From positions 1 to 64,000 of the forward strand of contig QGON01000062.1 of NCBI GenBank assembly GCA_003660235.1: DNA of 64,000 nt, given 5' to 3'. The number at the start of each line of letters is the position of its first letter. Position 1 is the stretch's first letter. Source of the stretch: a bacterium endosymbiont of Escarpia laminata. GTDB taxonomy: Bacteria; Pseudomonadota; Gammaproteobacteria; Chromatiales; Chromatiaceae. The notes beneath the pieces were generated by a model, which was not told where the DNA came from, searched no databases, and saw only the letters and a list, made by a program, of their open reading frames with translations. The translations under genes were made by a program, and so were the position numbers. Of the stretch, positions 20,121-29,653 are shown in pieces.

Positions 20121-22028
20121 ATGTTACGCTTTGAAAAACTGAGTTTGCGTCGTGGTATCAAACTGCTGTTTGAGAATGCCACGTTTACGCTGCATCCTGG
20201 ATGGAAAACCGGTATCACGGGTGGTAACGGCACGGGGAAATCGAGCCTGTTCAGCCTGATCCTGGGTCAACTGCAGGCGGATGAGGGCGCCTTTCATCTG
20301 CCGCCCAAGCTGGAGATCGCCCATGTTGCCCAGGAGACCCCCTCCATGGATCGGCCCGCCATCGAGTATGTTATCGATGGCGACAGTGAACTGCGCAAGT
20401 GCGAGCAGGCATTGACGGAGGCCGAGACCGCAGGCGATGGTGCCGCCCAGGCCTGGCTGCATGAACTGCTGCAGACGATAGGCGGATATACCGCCCGCAG
20501 CTGCGCCGGTCAGTTGATGCACGGACTCGGTTTCACCGCAGCCGAGGAGGAGCGGCCGGTCAACAGCTTCTCCGGTGGATGGCGGATGCGTCTCAATCTG
20601 GCGCAGGCGTTGATGTGCCGCTCGGATCTGCTGCTGCTGGACGAGCCGACCAACCATCTGGATCTGGATGCAGTGATCTGGTTGGAGGAGTGGCTGCGCA
20701 GCTATCCCGGCACCCTGCTGCTGATCTCCCATGATCGGGATTTTCTCGACCGGGTGGCGGACCACATCGTCCACATCGAACAGCAACAGGCAAAGCTCTA
20801 CACAGGCAACTATGCCACCTTTGAACAGACCCGGGCCGCCCGGCTGGCAAACCAGCAGGTGGAGTACGAAAAGCAGCAGCGGGAGGTGGCGCATATCCGC
20901 AGTTATGTGGATCGGTTCCGGGCAAAGGCGACCAAGGCTCGCCAGGCCCAGAGCCGGCTGAAGGCGCTGGAGCGAATGGAGCTGATCGCGCCGGCCCATG
21001 TGGACTCGCAGTTCCATTTCAGCTTTCTTGAGCCGGAGAAGAATCCGCATCCGCTGTTGCAACTGGAGCAGGTGGATGGGGGTTATGATGAGTCGCCGGT
21101 ATTCAGCAAGGCCAACGTGTTGATCGAGCCTGGCGACCGCGTAGGCCTGCTGGGTCCCAATGGGGCAGGCAAGTCCACCCTGATCAAACTGCTTGCCGGG
21201 TCACTCGAACCGCTGGCGGGAGTCAGGCATCCGGCTCAGGATTTGCGCATCGGCTATTTTGCCCAGCACCAGATCGAACAGCTCGACCCTGAGGCGAGTC
21301 CGCTGTTGCACCTGGAGCGGCTCGACCCCCTGGCATCTGAGCAGCATCTGCGGGATTTTGTTGGCGGTTTCGGTTTTCGGGGAGATCGTGCCAAGGAGAA
21401 GGTGGCGCCCTTTTCCGGCGGCGAGAAGGCGCGCCTGGTGCTGGCATTGCTGGTCTATCAGCGCCCCAACCTGCTGCTGCTCGATGAGCCGACCAACCAT
21501 CTCGATCTGGAGATGCGTCTTGCCCTGGGTTCGGCGTTACAGGAGTTTGCCGGGGCGATGTTGATCGTCTCCCATGACCGCCACCTGCTGCGCATCACCA
21601 CCGACCAGCTATGGCTGGTGCATGGTGGACGGGTGGAGGAATTTGCCGGTGATCTGGATGACTACCCGGCCTGGCTGGTGGAGCAGCGACGCCAGACCAA
21701 CGGCAACGAAAAACAGTTGGCGGATGGCGAACATACCGCCAATGCGCGCCGGGACCGCAAGCGACAGGAGGCGGAGTTGCGCAGGCAGCTAAAGCCCTTG
21801 CGCAACAGGCTGAAAAAACTCGAAATGGAGATGGAGCGTTGCCAGCAACAGCAACAGGATTTGGAAGAGATTTTGGCCGATACGGGACTCTACCAGGATG
21901 ATCGCAAGGATGAGATGCGCAGACGGCTGGCGGAGAAGGCGGAGGTTGATGCGTTGTTATCAGACACCGAAGAGGCCTGGCTGGAGGCGGGCGAGGCACT
22001 CGAAACTGCGCAGTCCGAAATCGGCTAA
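20121..22028 (+). CDS. yheS: ABC-F ATPase, YheS-like
   Basis: The 635-residue protein has two nucleotide-binding domains: Walker A GGNGTGKS with signature NSFSGGWRMR, and GPNGAGKS with signature FSGGEKARL. They are joined by a linker helix (about 240-290). There is no membrane domain. A C-terminal charged coiled coil (about 560-635) follows. The start at 20121 (MLRFEKLSLRRGIKLLFE) is the conserved beginning. ABC-F proteins act on ribosomes; the YheS group is related to eukaryotic ABCF3 and its exact duty is unsettled. Confidence 0.9.
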   Translation: MLRFEKLSLRRGIKLLFENATFTLHPGWKTGITGGNGTGKSSLFSLILGQLQADEGAFHLPPKLEIAHVAQETPSMDRPAIEYVIDGDSELRKCEQALTEAETAGDGAAQAWLHELLQTIGGYTARSCAGQLMHGLGFTAAEEERPVNSFSGGWRMRLNLAQALMCRSDLLLLDEPTNHLDLDAVIWLEEWLRSYPGTLLLISHDRDFLDRVADHIVHIEQQQAKLYTGNYATFEQTRAARLANQQVEYEKQQREVAHIRSYVDRFRAKATKARQAQSRLKALERMELIAPAHVDSQFHFSFLEPEKNPHPLLQLEQVDGGYDESPVFSKANVLIEPGDRVGLLGPNGAGKSTLIKLLAGSLEPLAGVRHPAQDLRIGYFAQHQIEQLDPEASPLLHLERLDPLASEQHLRDFVGGFGFRGDRAKEKVAPFSGGEKARLVLALLVYQRPNLLLLDEPTNHLDLEMRLALGSALQEFAGAMLIVSHDRHLLRITTDQLWLVHGGRVEEFAGDLDDYPAWLVEQRRQTNGNEKQLADGEHTANARRDRKRQEAELRRQLKPLRNRLKKLEMEMERCQQQQQDLEEILADTGLYQDDRKDEMRRRLAEKAEVDALLSDTEEAWLEAGEALETAQSEIG

Positions 22029-22060
22029 ATCTGCCAGTCGAAAAGATTGATATTAACAAC

Positions 22061-22214
22061 GTAGGTCGGGTTAGTTGCACAACAGTATGAAACCTGAATT
22101 CACCACCGTATTTCGTGTGCGACGTAACCCGACAAATCGCCGTCGGGTTACGATGCGCGTTAAGTGGAGTGATAAAATCGAAGCTCGAAGAGATGCGCAT
22201 CTAACCCGACCTAC
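22061..22214. repeat. MITE-like 154-bp palindromic repeat, copy 1
   Basis: The ends are inverted repeats: GTAGGTCGGGTTAG at 22061-22074 and CTAACCCGACCTAC at 22201-22214. An internal CGTAACCCGAC/GTCGGGTTACG pair gives a double-hairpin layout. There is no coding sequence. A second copy begins at 63955 and runs off the window. Confidence 0.8.
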
Positions 22215-22252
22215 AGATTACATTAATAACTGTTTTTTCCTGGTATCCCGAT

Positions 22253-22723
22253 ATGAAAAGTCTGCTGTTATTCCTGTTTCTGCTCGTTGCCGCCTACATG
22301 ATATGGCCCTTTACAGCAGTATTTCAGCTGGATCGGGCGATGCAGGAGAGTGATCGTGAGGCCTTTGCCGGTTTGGTGGATATCCCTTCCATCCGCGAGC
22401 AGATAAAGCGCAAGATGAACAAAGACCTGGAGAGTGGCATCGGGGAGGTCTCCAGCAAGTTCGCCACCTGGTTGCAGAACGGCATCCAGACCCTCGGCAA
22501 CAGCGCAGTGGAGCATCTGGTCGATCTTGAATGGGCGGCGGCGCAATTGCGCGCGCATAATCCGAACCCTCGTAAAGGCGGTTTTCTGAGGCAACTGGAT
22601 TATGCCTTCTTCGACGCCCCCGACAGTCTGTTGCTGCGTATCGGCGACCTAGGCGACGACCCGGTGCACGCCCGGCTTACCCTGAAGGAGTGGAACTGGC
22701 GGGTGACGGCGATCTATAATTAA
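22253..22723 (+). CDS. DUF2939-domain protein
   Basis: The 156-residue protein has an uncleaved N-terminal hydrophobic segment (LLLFLFLLVAAYMIWPF), followed by the DUF2939 pattern (TAVFQLDRAMQESDREAFAGLVDIPSIREQIKRKM). It is probably anchored in the inner membrane with a periplasmic domain. Function is unknown and there is no clear operon partner. Confidence 0.8.
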   Translation: MKSLLLFLFLLVAAYMIWPFTAVFQLDRAMQESDREAFAGLVDIPSIREQIKRKMNKDLESGIGEVSSKFATWLQNGIQTLGNSAVEHLVDLEWAAAQLRAHNPNPRKGGFLRQLDYAFFDAPDSLLLRIGDLGDDPVHARLTLKEWNWRVTAIYN

Positions 22724-22798
22724 CCCCCTCCCCCCTACATATCTTGATTCCCTCGTAGGCCTGATCAGGCGCCAGACATCGCAATAACATGATGTTTG

Positions 22799-22825
22799 CC
22801 GGTTCCGCAAGCTTGAGTCGGCCTA
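22799..22825. repeat. GCCGGTTCCGCAAGCTT-type repeat
   Basis: GCCGGTTCCGCAAGCTTGAG here matches, in opposite orientation, the hairpin at 28520-28544. It overlaps the 3' end of the DUF1415 gene. It belongs to the set of short palindromes placed after genes in this window. Confidence 0.5.
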
Positions 22826-23377
22826 GGTTTTCTCCCGGCACCGCTGTAACTGATCCCGCACCTCATCCAGCCCCAGCTCGCGCATCTTTTGTACGTTACG
22901 CTTTGGGATCTGCTCTGGGTTGGGGTAGTGCTTTAACGCGCGGGCCATCGGCGCTTCACGGATCAGATGGAACATGGGGAAGGGTGAACGATTGGTATAG
23001 TTGGCCGGATCGTCCTCTTCGGATCCCTCGAAGCAGTAGTCAGGATGAAAGCTGGCCAGTTGCAGGACGCCGCCCAGACCTGCTTCCACTATGGCTTCAT
23101 CGGCCGAATAGAGCAGCTCAAGGTAGTCGTCGAAAGCCTCCACTCCCTGCGGCGCGATGAAGAGTCCTGTCTCGACTTCTGTCTCAGGCAGATTTACCAG
23201 TCTCTCCATCTCTGACAGCAGGGCGCGGTAGATCTCCTCGGGGGTTTGCCCGGTGCAGACGCTGAAGCGGATGAGTCCCGCCTGTAGCGGCACAGATGCA
23301 AAGGGGCAGAGGTTGAGTCCCACCACTACGTCACGTACCCAGTTTTCCGTGATGCGAATGACGGCTGTGCTATCCAT
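22823..23377 (-). CDS. DUF1415 family protein
   Basis: The 184-residue cytosolic protein contains the family's WVRDVVVGLNLCPFAS and FDDYLELLYSADEAI segments and a C-terminal EQIPKRNVQKMRELG. The ATG at 23377 (MDSTAVIRITENW) gives the usual family length; the longer frame to 23452 overlaps the neighbouring gene. It overlaps the MOSC gene by eight bases, so the two are co-transcribed. Function is not known. Confidence 0.85.
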   Translation of the reverse strand: MDSTAVIRITENWVRDVVVGLNLCPFASVPLQAGLIRFSVCTGQTPEEIYRALLSEMERLVNLPETEVETGLFIAPQGVEAFDDYLELLYSADEAIVEAGLGGVLQLASFHPDYCFEGSEEDDPANYTNRSPFPMFHLIREAPMARALKHYPNPEQIPKRNVQKMRELGLDEVRDQLQRCREKT

Positions 23378-24191
23378 CGGTTTTATCCAGAATCTTGATG
23401 CGCATGCCCACCTCCAGAAATCCTGGCCTATTGTGCAGCAGGTTTTGACCAAAGAAGACCTTGTTGCCCTGCCTGCGGTAGCCGGCCAGTGTTTTTAGGG
23501 GTTCCGGCCCCCGTTGCGCTGTCTTCGGATCCACCGTGGTGATGGTGCAGCGGGAGCAGGGTTTGACCACCCGGCAATCGAGTTCACCGATGCGGATCTG
23601 GCGCCAGTTGTCCTCGGCATAGGCGTTGCAGCCACGGACGATGAGATTGGGCCGAAAGCGGGACATCGGCAGTTTCTGTTCGAGGCGTGAATTGAGGTCC
23701 TCCAGCGATGCCTCTGATATCAACAGCAGGGGAAAGCCATCGGAGAAGGCGGTGCGGTCTTGTGATCCAGCATATTCCGGGTCGACCGGGCGCTCCTCCC
23801 CGTCTGGGAAATAGACCAGTCGGCAGGGCTGCCCCAGTGCCTCGCTGAGCCAGGAGTCGGCCTTTGAGCTGCAGGGGGTGGCGTGGCAGTGGTCATGCCA
23901 GACCTCCACCTCGATCCGATCGGTCTCCCGGGGAGTGAGTGGCAGGTGCAGATCGGGTTTTCCATCGGTGGAGAGCGTCAATCCATCAGCACTTAGCTTC
24001 TGCCGGATCAGGGTCATTTGCGGCAGTTTCCGCTGGCTCAGGAATTTTCCCGCAGTGTTTACCACCATCCAGCGCCTGTCGTGCCGGAGTCCAAAGCGGT
24101 CGACCTCGCTCTGGTGCAATTCGATGCCGGCCAGTGACTTGACCGGATAGATCATCAATCCCGAAAGGCTTACCTCGTTCGCAGTTTTCAT
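23370..24191 (-). CDS. MOSC-domain protein, YcbX-like
   Basis: This 273-residue protein has an N-terminal MOSC_N beta-barrel (LSGLMIYPVKSLAGIELHQSEVDRFGLRHDRRWMVV) and a C-terminal MOSC domain. The conserved cysteine is in CRVVKPCSRCTITTVDP, which can bind the molybdenum cofactor. It lacks the ferredoxin domain found at the C-terminus of E. coli YcbX, ending after KILDKTDG. YcbX-type proteins reduce N-hydroxylated compounds, but the shorter form may have another partner. The ATG at 24191 is preferred over that at 24203. Confidence 0.85.
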   Translation of the reverse strand: MKTANEVSLSGLMIYPVKSLAGIELHQSEVDRFGLRHDRRWMVVNTAGKFLSQRKLPQMTLIRQKLSADGLTLSTDGKPDLHLPLTPRETDRIEVEVWHDHCHATPCSSKADSWLSEALGQPCRLVYFPDGEERPVDPEYAGSQDRTAFSDGFPLLLISEASLEDLNSRLEQKLPMSRFRPNLIVRGCNAYAEDNWRQIRIGELDCRVVKPCSRCTITTVDPKTAQRGPEPLKTLAGYRRQGNKVFFGQNLLHNRPGFLEVGMRIKILDKTDG

Positions 24192-24327
24192 CACAAAGAA
24201 CAAAATTCCTCTATTTTTAACGCTGCCGGACTCAATTCCCGGGGGTAACTGCCGCTAACCGGTTAGATCAACTATATCAAGGCGTACCTGCAAATGGCTA
24301 AATGGTCCGCTCAATGAGGAGAACCCC

Positions 24328-25437
24328 ATGGATATCGTGCCCTATCTGAAGTTGATGGTGCAGAAAAATGCATCCGATCTTTTTTTCAGCACTGGTGCGC
24401 CACCCAATCTCAAGGCCGAGGGCGAAACCCGTCCGGTTGGGTCGTCGGCGCTTCAGTTGGGCCAGGTACGCAAGTTGGCATACGCAATCATGAGCGACGA
24501 ACAGATCAAGGAGTTCGAAGCAACCTATGAGTGTAACCTGGCAATCTCCATCGCCAAGTTGGGGCGATTTCGCGTCAACGTGTTCAAACAGCGCGGTGAC
24601 GCGGCGATGGTGATTCGTTATATCAAGGGCGAGATCCCGCCGCTCGAAAAACTCAACCTGCCTATGATCTTGAAGGATCTGATCATGGAGCCCCGTGGGT
24701 TGATTCTGGTGGTGGGGTCCACAGGGTCGGGCAAGTCCACCTCGCTGGCATCGATGATAGAGTATCGCAATCAGACCAAGACCGGTCATATACTCACCAT
24801 TGAAGATCCCATTGAGTATCTCTACACCCACAAAAAGTCGGTGGTGGATCAGCGGGAGGTGGGGATCGATACCCTCTCCTACGAAAATGCCCTGAAGAAT
24901 GCCATGCGCGAGGCACCGGATGTCATCCTCATCGGCGAGATTCGGGAGATGTCCACCATGCAGCATGCCATTGCCTATGCTGAAACCGGCCATCTCTGCC
25001 TTTCCACGCTGCATGCCAACAACGCCAATCAGGCACTGGACCGCATCATCAATTTCTTTCCCGATACTGCGCAGCGACAGCTCTATATGGACCTCTCCCT
25101 CAATCTCAGGGCGGTCATTTCACAGCGCTTGGTGAAAGGGAAAAACGGCCAGCGGCTGCCTGCGGTGGAGATTCTGCTGTTGACCACCTATATTTCGGAA
25201 TTGATCAAGAAAGGGGATATTCATGCCATCAAGGAGGTGATGGAACAGGGTACTGAGCGTGGCATGCAGACCTTCGATCAGTCGCTCTACAAACTTTACC
25301 AGGAAGGCAAGATCACCCTGGAAGAGGCGTTGAGTCACGCCGATTCCCGAAATAATCTCTCGTTGAAGATCCGTTTGGCGGATACCGGTCATGTTGATGT
25401 GCCGGGGACGATGGGGATGAGTGATGGTGTTTTTTGA
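24328..25437 (+). CDS. pilU: type IV pilus retraction-type ATPase PilU
   Basis: The 369-residue secretion ATPase has Walker A VGSTGSGKST, the Asp box LTIEDPIEY, Walker B DVILIGEIREM and the His box HLCLSTLHANNANQALDRI. The start MDIVPYLKLMVQKNASDLFFSTGAPP and the long C-terminus (SHADSRNNLSLKIRL) match PilU rather than PilT. PilU works with PilT to retract type IV pili, but no pilT is adjacent. Confidence 0.93.
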   Translation: MDIVPYLKLMVQKNASDLFFSTGAPPNLKAEGETRPVGSSALQLGQVRKLAYAIMSDEQIKEFEATYECNLAISIAKLGRFRVNVFKQRGDAAMVIRYIKGEIPPLEKLNLPMILKDLIMEPRGLILVVGSTGSGKSTSLASMIEYRNQTKTGHILTIEDPIEYLYTHKKSVVDQREVGIDTLSYENALKNAMREAPDVILIGEIREMSTMQHAIAYAETGHLCLSTLHANNANQALDRIINFFPDTAQRQLYMDLSLNLRAVISQRLVKGKNGQRLPAVEILLLTTYISELIKKGDIHAIKEVMEQGTERGMQTFDQSLYKLYQEGKITLEEALSHADSRNNLSLKIRLADTGHVDVPGTMGMSDGVF

Positions 25438-25463
25438 TTGCCCATGGGTGCATGAGTTATCAG

Positions 25464-25554
25464 TTCGGAAAACACGAAATTGTAGGATGTGCTGAGCGCA
25501 GCGATGCGCATCTGTCGCGATTGATGCGGTTCGTTTTACTCACCACATCCTACA
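25464..25554. repeat. dispersed TGTAGGATG palindrome, copy 1
   Basis: TGTAGGATGTGCTGAG at 25481 and CTCACCACATCCTACA near 25554 bound a 74-bp palindromic core. It is preceded by GGAAAACACGAAAT. The same sequence occurs inverted at 50761-50879 and, in part, at 44355-44425. Confidence 0.8.
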
Positions 25555-25673
25555 GGTTATCTCCATGCTCTACGTTTGTTTTTGGGTTTCTGAGCGGACC
25601 TGCACTAGCATTGCCTGGCCCTACGGCGGCATAATGAAGGTTTTTCCCTATTAGAATCGGGTGAGCCAGATCC

Positions 25674-28205
25674 ATGACTGCCAAGAGAAACGAGCAGCGC
25701 GCTACTAAGAATAAATGCGATCCAGAGAATAGAAAGTTGGTTGAATTGCCCCCGCTGGGGATGGATCAGGCGTCGATCTCCGACGATTTCAGGCGCTATT
25801 TCGCCCACACCCTGGGGCGTGACGATCACTGCACATCGAGCCACTATCCCTACAAGGCGCTGGCCCTTGCCATGCGTGACCGCCTCATCGAGCGCTGGAA
25901 AAACACGCGTCGTGTCTATGAGCAGACCGACTGCAGGCGTACTTTCTACCTCTCCCTGGAGTTTCTTATGGGGCGGGCGCTGAGCAATACCATGCTCAAT
26001 CTGGGGATCGAAGATGAAGTCAGTGCAGCCATCTACGACCTGGGCCTGACACTCGAGGATATTCGGGAGAGTGAGCCGGATGCCGGTCTCGGCAATGGTG
26101 GTCTGGGTCGCCTGGCGGCCTGTTTCCTCGACAGCTGTGCCACCCTGCAACTGCCGGTGCGTGGTTATGGCCTCCGATATGAATACGGCATGTTCCGCCA
26201 ACATATCTCCAACGGGCAGCAGGTTGAGGACCCGGATCACTGGCTGCGGGATGGCAACCCCTGGGAGCTGGAGCGTCCCGAGTATTTTCAACGGGTTCAG
26301 TTCGGTGGGCGTACTGAGCATCACACGGATGCGAATGGCCACGTACGGGTCAGCTGGGTCGATACCCACGATGTGCTGGCGGTGCCCTACGACATCCCGA
26401 TACCCGGTTTTCGCAATGGCACGGTCAATACCCTGCGGCTCTGGAAGTCGGCGGCCACCGATGAGTTCGACCTGGAGGAGTTCAATGCCGGAGGTTACAC
26501 GGAGGCAGTGGCGGCGAAGAACTCTGCCGAGAACATCACCATGGTGCTTTATCCCAACGATGCGAGCGAAAATGGCAAGGAGTTGCGCCTGCGGCAGCAG
26601 TATTTCCTCGCCTCAGCGAGCATCAAGGACGTGATGCGGGAGTGGCGGGAGAACCATGCTGATTTCTCCCGCTTTGCCGAGAAGAACTGTTTCCAGCTCA
26701 ATGACACCCATCCCAGTATCTCGGTTGCCGAATTGATGCGTCAGTTGATGGACGAACATGGGATGCTGTGGGATGAGGCCTGGACGATCGTCTTGTCCAC
26801 CATGGCCTATACCAACCACACTCTGTTGCCGGAGGCTCTGGAGCGGTGGCCGGTGCGGCTCTTCGGTCAGCTTTTGCCTCGTCTGCTGGAGATCATCTAC
26901 GAGATCAACGCCCGGTTTCTTACCCAGGTGGCCCAGCACTGGCCCGGAGATACCGACCGTCTGCGCCGTATGTCGATCATCGAGGAGGGGCATGAGCCGA
27001 TGGTGCGCATGGCCTATCTCGCGCTGGTGGGCAGTTTTTCGGTGAATGGCGTGGCCGCACTCCATACGCAATTGCTGAAAGAGGGGCTGTTTCTGGATTT
27101 CTACAGAATGTGGCCGCAACGCTTCAACAACAAGACCAACGGTGTGACCCCCCGCCGCTGGCTGGCGGCCTGTAATCCTGGTCTGCGTGATCTGATCGAT
27201 GCAACCATCGGTAATGGCTGGATCTCCCACCTGCCAAACCTGGAGCAGTTGGCGGAAAAGGCCGAGAGCCGCACCTTTCGGCGTCTCTGGCGCAACATCA
27301 AGCAGGAGAACAAGGCGCGGTTGGCCAAGATGGTGAAGGCCGATTGCGATGTGGAGTTCAACATCGAAGCCATGTTTGACGTACAGGTTAAACGTATCCA
27401 CGAATACAAGCGTCAGCTGCTCAATATTCTGCATGTCATCCACCTCTACAACCGCATCAAGGCGGGCGACACGGAGAACTGGACCAATCGCTGTGTCTTG
27501 ATCGGTGGCAAGGCCGCTCCAGGTTACCAGATGGCGAAATTGATTATCAAACTGGCCAGCAGTGTTGCCCGGGTGGTTAACAATGATCCGGATGTGGGAG
27601 ATCGGCTGAAGCTCGCCTTTCTGCCCAACTATCGGGTCTCGGCGATGGAGGTCATAGCGCCAGCTGCTGATCTGTCGGAGCAGATCTCGACTGCAGGTAA
27701 GGAGGCTTCGGGTACCGGCAACATGAAATTCATGATGAACGGCGCTGTGACCATCGGCACCCTGGATGGTGCCAACATCGAGATCCTCGAAGAGGTGGGT
27801 CTCGAAAATTTCTTTCTCTTCGGCCTGACCACCGTCGACGTGGAGGCGAAGCGGCGTCACTACGATCCCAATGCCATCATCGACAGGGATGCTGCATTTC
27901 TGAAGGTGATGAAGCTGTTGGAGAGCGGCTATTTCAATCAGTTCGAACCTGGACTCTTCGACACTATCATCGAGTCGATTCGCAGTCCCTATGATCCCTG
28001 GATGACAGCTGCGGATTTCCGCAGTTATGTCGATGCTCAGGAGCAGGCGGCCCTGGCCTATCAGGATCAGGATGAGTGGGTGCGCATGAGTATCCTCAAT
28101 ACCGCGAAAAGCGGTCACTTCTCCACCGACAGGACTATGGAAGAGTACAATCGGGATATCTGGCGGCTGGAGCCCGTGACGGCGCCACCGGTTACCCCGG
28201 CGTAA
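25674..28205 (+). CDS. glgP: glycogen/alpha-glucan phosphorylase
   Basis: The 843-residue enzyme releases glucose-1-phosphate from glycogen using pyridoxal phosphate. Family sequences are visible in order: TFYLSLEFLMGRALSN, DAGLGNGGLGRLAACF, NDTHPSISVAELMR, KRIHEYKRQLLN, and the PLP-lysine region GTGNMKFMMNGAVTIGTLDGANIEI. The N-terminal 25 residues are hydrophilic and variable. It is followed two bases later by ycgL. It implies a glycogen store, which fits an autotroph facing changing sulfide and oxygen supply. Confidence 0.97.
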   Translation: MTAKRNEQRATKNKCDPENRKLVELPPLGMDQASISDDFRRYFAHTLGRDDHCTSSHYPYKALALAMRDRLIERWKNTRRVYEQTDCRRTFYLSLEFLMGRALSNTMLNLGIEDEVSAAIYDLGLTLEDIRESEPDAGLGNGGLGRLAACFLDSCATLQLPVRGYGLRYEYGMFRQHISNGQQVEDPDHWLRDGNPWELERPEYFQRVQFGGRTEHHTDANGHVRVSWVDTHDVLAVPYDIPIPGFRNGTVNTLRLWKSAATDEFDLEEFNAGGYTEAVAAKNSAENITMVLYPNDASENGKELRLRQQYFLASASIKDVMREWRENHADFSRFAEKNCFQLNDTHPSISVAELMRQLMDEHGMLWDEAWTIVLSTMAYTNHTLLPEALERWPVRLFGQLLPRLLEIIYEINARFLTQVAQHWPGDTDRLRRMSIIEEGHEPMVRMAYLALVGSFSVNGVAALHTQLLKEGLFLDFYRMWPQRFNNKTNGVTPRRWLAACNPGLRDLIDATIGNGWISHLPNLEQLAEKAESRTFRRLWRNIKQENKARLAKMVKADCDVEFNIEAMFDVQVKRIHEYKRQLLNILHVIHLYNRIKAGDTENWTNRCVLIGGKAAPGYQMAKLIIKLASSVARVVNNDPDVGDRLKLAFLPNYRVSAMEVIAPAADLSEQISTAGKEASGTGNMKFMMNGAVTIGTLDGANIEILEEVGLENFFLFGLTTVDVEAKRRHYDPNAIIDRDAAFLKVMKLLESGYFNQFEPGLFDTIIESIRSPYDPWMTAADFRSYVDAQEQAALAYQDQDEWVRMSILNTAKSGHFSTDRTMEEYNRDIWRLEPVTAPPVTPA

Positions 28206-28207
28206 CC

Positions 28208-28480
28208 ATGACGGAAGGCAAGCTTAATTGCTGGGTCTATCGCAGCCCGCGTAACGAGCAGATGTACCTCTATCTCAGGGAGGAGGAGGGCTTCGATCAG
28301 GTACCTGCGCCACTGCTGGAGCGTTTCGGCGCGCCTGCACTGGTGATGGAACTGGAGTTGCATGCTGGCCGAGTCCTGGCTCGGGAGGATGTGTCAAAGG
28401 TAATGGCAAACCTGTCCGAGTTGGGATTTCATCTTCAGATGCCGCCGGAGATCAAACCCAAGCTCTATTTTGGTGAGTGA
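28208..28480 (+). CDS. ycgL: YcgL-domain protein
   Basis: The 90-residue protein shows the YcgL pattern: CWVYRSPRNEQMYLYL, FGAPALVMELEL and VMANLSELGFHLQMP. The ATG at 28208 lies two bases after the glgP stop, giving a two-gene operon. YcgL is a small gammaproteobacterial protein of uncertain function. The upstream extension of this frame lies inside glgP and is not coding. Confidence 0.88.
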   Translation: MTEGKLNCWVYRSPRNEQMYLYLREEEGFDQVPAPLLERFGAPALVMELELHAGRVLAREDVSKVMANLSELGFHLQMPPEIKPKLYFGE

Positions 28481-28519
28481 TCTTACTGGACTGTATCGAC
28501 GGACTATAGTGAATTGTCG

Positions 28520-28598
28520 GCCGGTTCAAGCTTGCGGAACCGGCAATCACCCTTTGAAGTGCCTGGTATTTTGCCTGATCCGCTATGCTTGATCAGGC
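28520..28598. repeat. two short palindromic repeats
   Basis: GCCGGTTC (28520-28527) pairs with GAACCGGC (28537-28544). GCCTGATC (28573-28580) pairs with GATCAGGC (28591-28598). They fill the convergent gap between ycgL and znuA. They belong to the same families as the elements at 22799 and at 18374, 48551 and 62720. Confidence 0.7.
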
Positions 28599-28620
28599 CT
28601 GCGAACCCAACATTGCTGGG

Positions 28621-29499
28621 CTAGTTTGACAGACACTGCACCAATTGGTCGGCAACCCTTCTCATCAGTTGAAAATAGGCATCCGGGCCGGCTGGCAGAT
28701 CACTCCCCAATGGATCGAGTTCCGCCCTGCGTATCGCCGTGTCCTCGCTGAGTGATTCCACCAGCCGGGGTTCAAATTGTGGCTCGGTGAAGATGCAGTC
28801 CACTCCGATGCGGCGGATCTTCTGCTGGAGATCGTGAATATGCCGGGCGCCACTCAGGCGTTCAGGGTCGAGGGTTACCGTGCCGACTGAGTTGAGCCGG
28901 TAGCGTGCTTCCAGATAGCCATAGGCGTCGTGAAAAGCGATGTAGGGGATAGTACGCACAGGCGCCAGACGTGACTCCAACTCCTGATGTAGCCGCTCCA
29001 GGCGCTGCTGTAGTGCCCGTGCATTCTTTTCATATGACCCGCGGTGTTTTGGATCCAGCAGGCTGAGGCGAACGGCAATCAGCTGCACGACCCGTTTTGC
29101 CAGCAAAGGATCCAGCCAGAGATGGGGGTCGCGCCCGGCAGGGTCTTCACGGTCGTGATTGTGGTTTGCCTTGTTCTCAATCTTGAGCAGATCCAGCAGT
29201 GCGATATTGGGCCGTTCTGAAGCGGTCAGAATTCTCGGCAGAAAAGATTCCATTTCCGGCCCTATCCAGATGATCAGATCCGCCTGCTGGATGTTTCGCG
29301 CATCTGAGGGTTTAAGTGTGTAGCGGTGCGGTGATTGGCCGCCGGATAGCAGCAGTTGTGGATCCTCTACCCCCTGCATGATGCCCGCCACCAGCGAATG
29401 GATCGGTTTGATGCTCACCAGCACGGCGGCCTGGGTCCAGGAAGAGCAGCAAAAAAGCAGCAAAAGGACGAGATGCAGGGAAAGTCTGGCGTGAGTCAT
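28621..29499 (-). CDS. znuA: zinc ABC transporter periplasmic binding protein
   Basis: The 292-residue protein has a signal peptide (LHLVLLLLFCCSSWTQA) and the cluster A-I binding fold. Metal-binding residues are placed as in ZnuA: His in SPHRYTLKPSD, His in RDPHLWLDP, His in IAFHDAYGYLE, and an acidic residue near FTEPQFE. A short His/Asp-rich loop (NHNHDRED) precedes the second ligand, which favours zinc over manganese. It is divergent from znuCB. Confidence 0.92.
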   Translation of the reverse strand: MTHARLSLHLVLLLLFCCSSWTQAAVLVSIKPIHSLVAGIMQGVEDPQLLLSGGQSPHRYTLKPSDARNIQQADLIIWIGPEMESFLPRILTASERPNIALLDLLKIENKANHNHDREDPAGRDPHLWLDPLLAKRVVQLIAVRLSLLDPKHRGSYEKNARALQQRLERLHQELESRLAPVRTIPYIAFHDAYGYLEARYRLNSVGTVTLDPERLSGARHIHDLQQKIRRIGVDCIFTEPQFEPRLVESLSEDTAIRRAELDPLGSDLPAGPDAYFQLMRRVADQLVQCLSN

Positions 29500-29537
29500 T
29501 ATCGTTTGTGGTTTGGCGGAGGGAGGTAATTGACCGG

Positions 29538-29562
29538 CTGGAGCGCTATATTATCACTCCTC
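29538..29562. promoter_or_regulatory. candidate Zur operator between znuA and znuCB
   Basis: An AT-centred imperfect dyad, GGAGCGCTATATTATCACTCC, occupies the znuA/znuC divergent gap. Zur boxes in Gammaproteobacteria are AT-centred palindromes in this position. The match to the consensus is partial, and the same bases could be a -10 element. Confidence 0.35.
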
Positions 29563-29653
29563 TTTAAGGGAGAGTGCGGAATTTGGACAGTGATTGAGTT
29601 GATGCCAAAGTTGGAAGTGGAAGTGGAAGTGGGAGTCGTGCAGGAGATGACAG

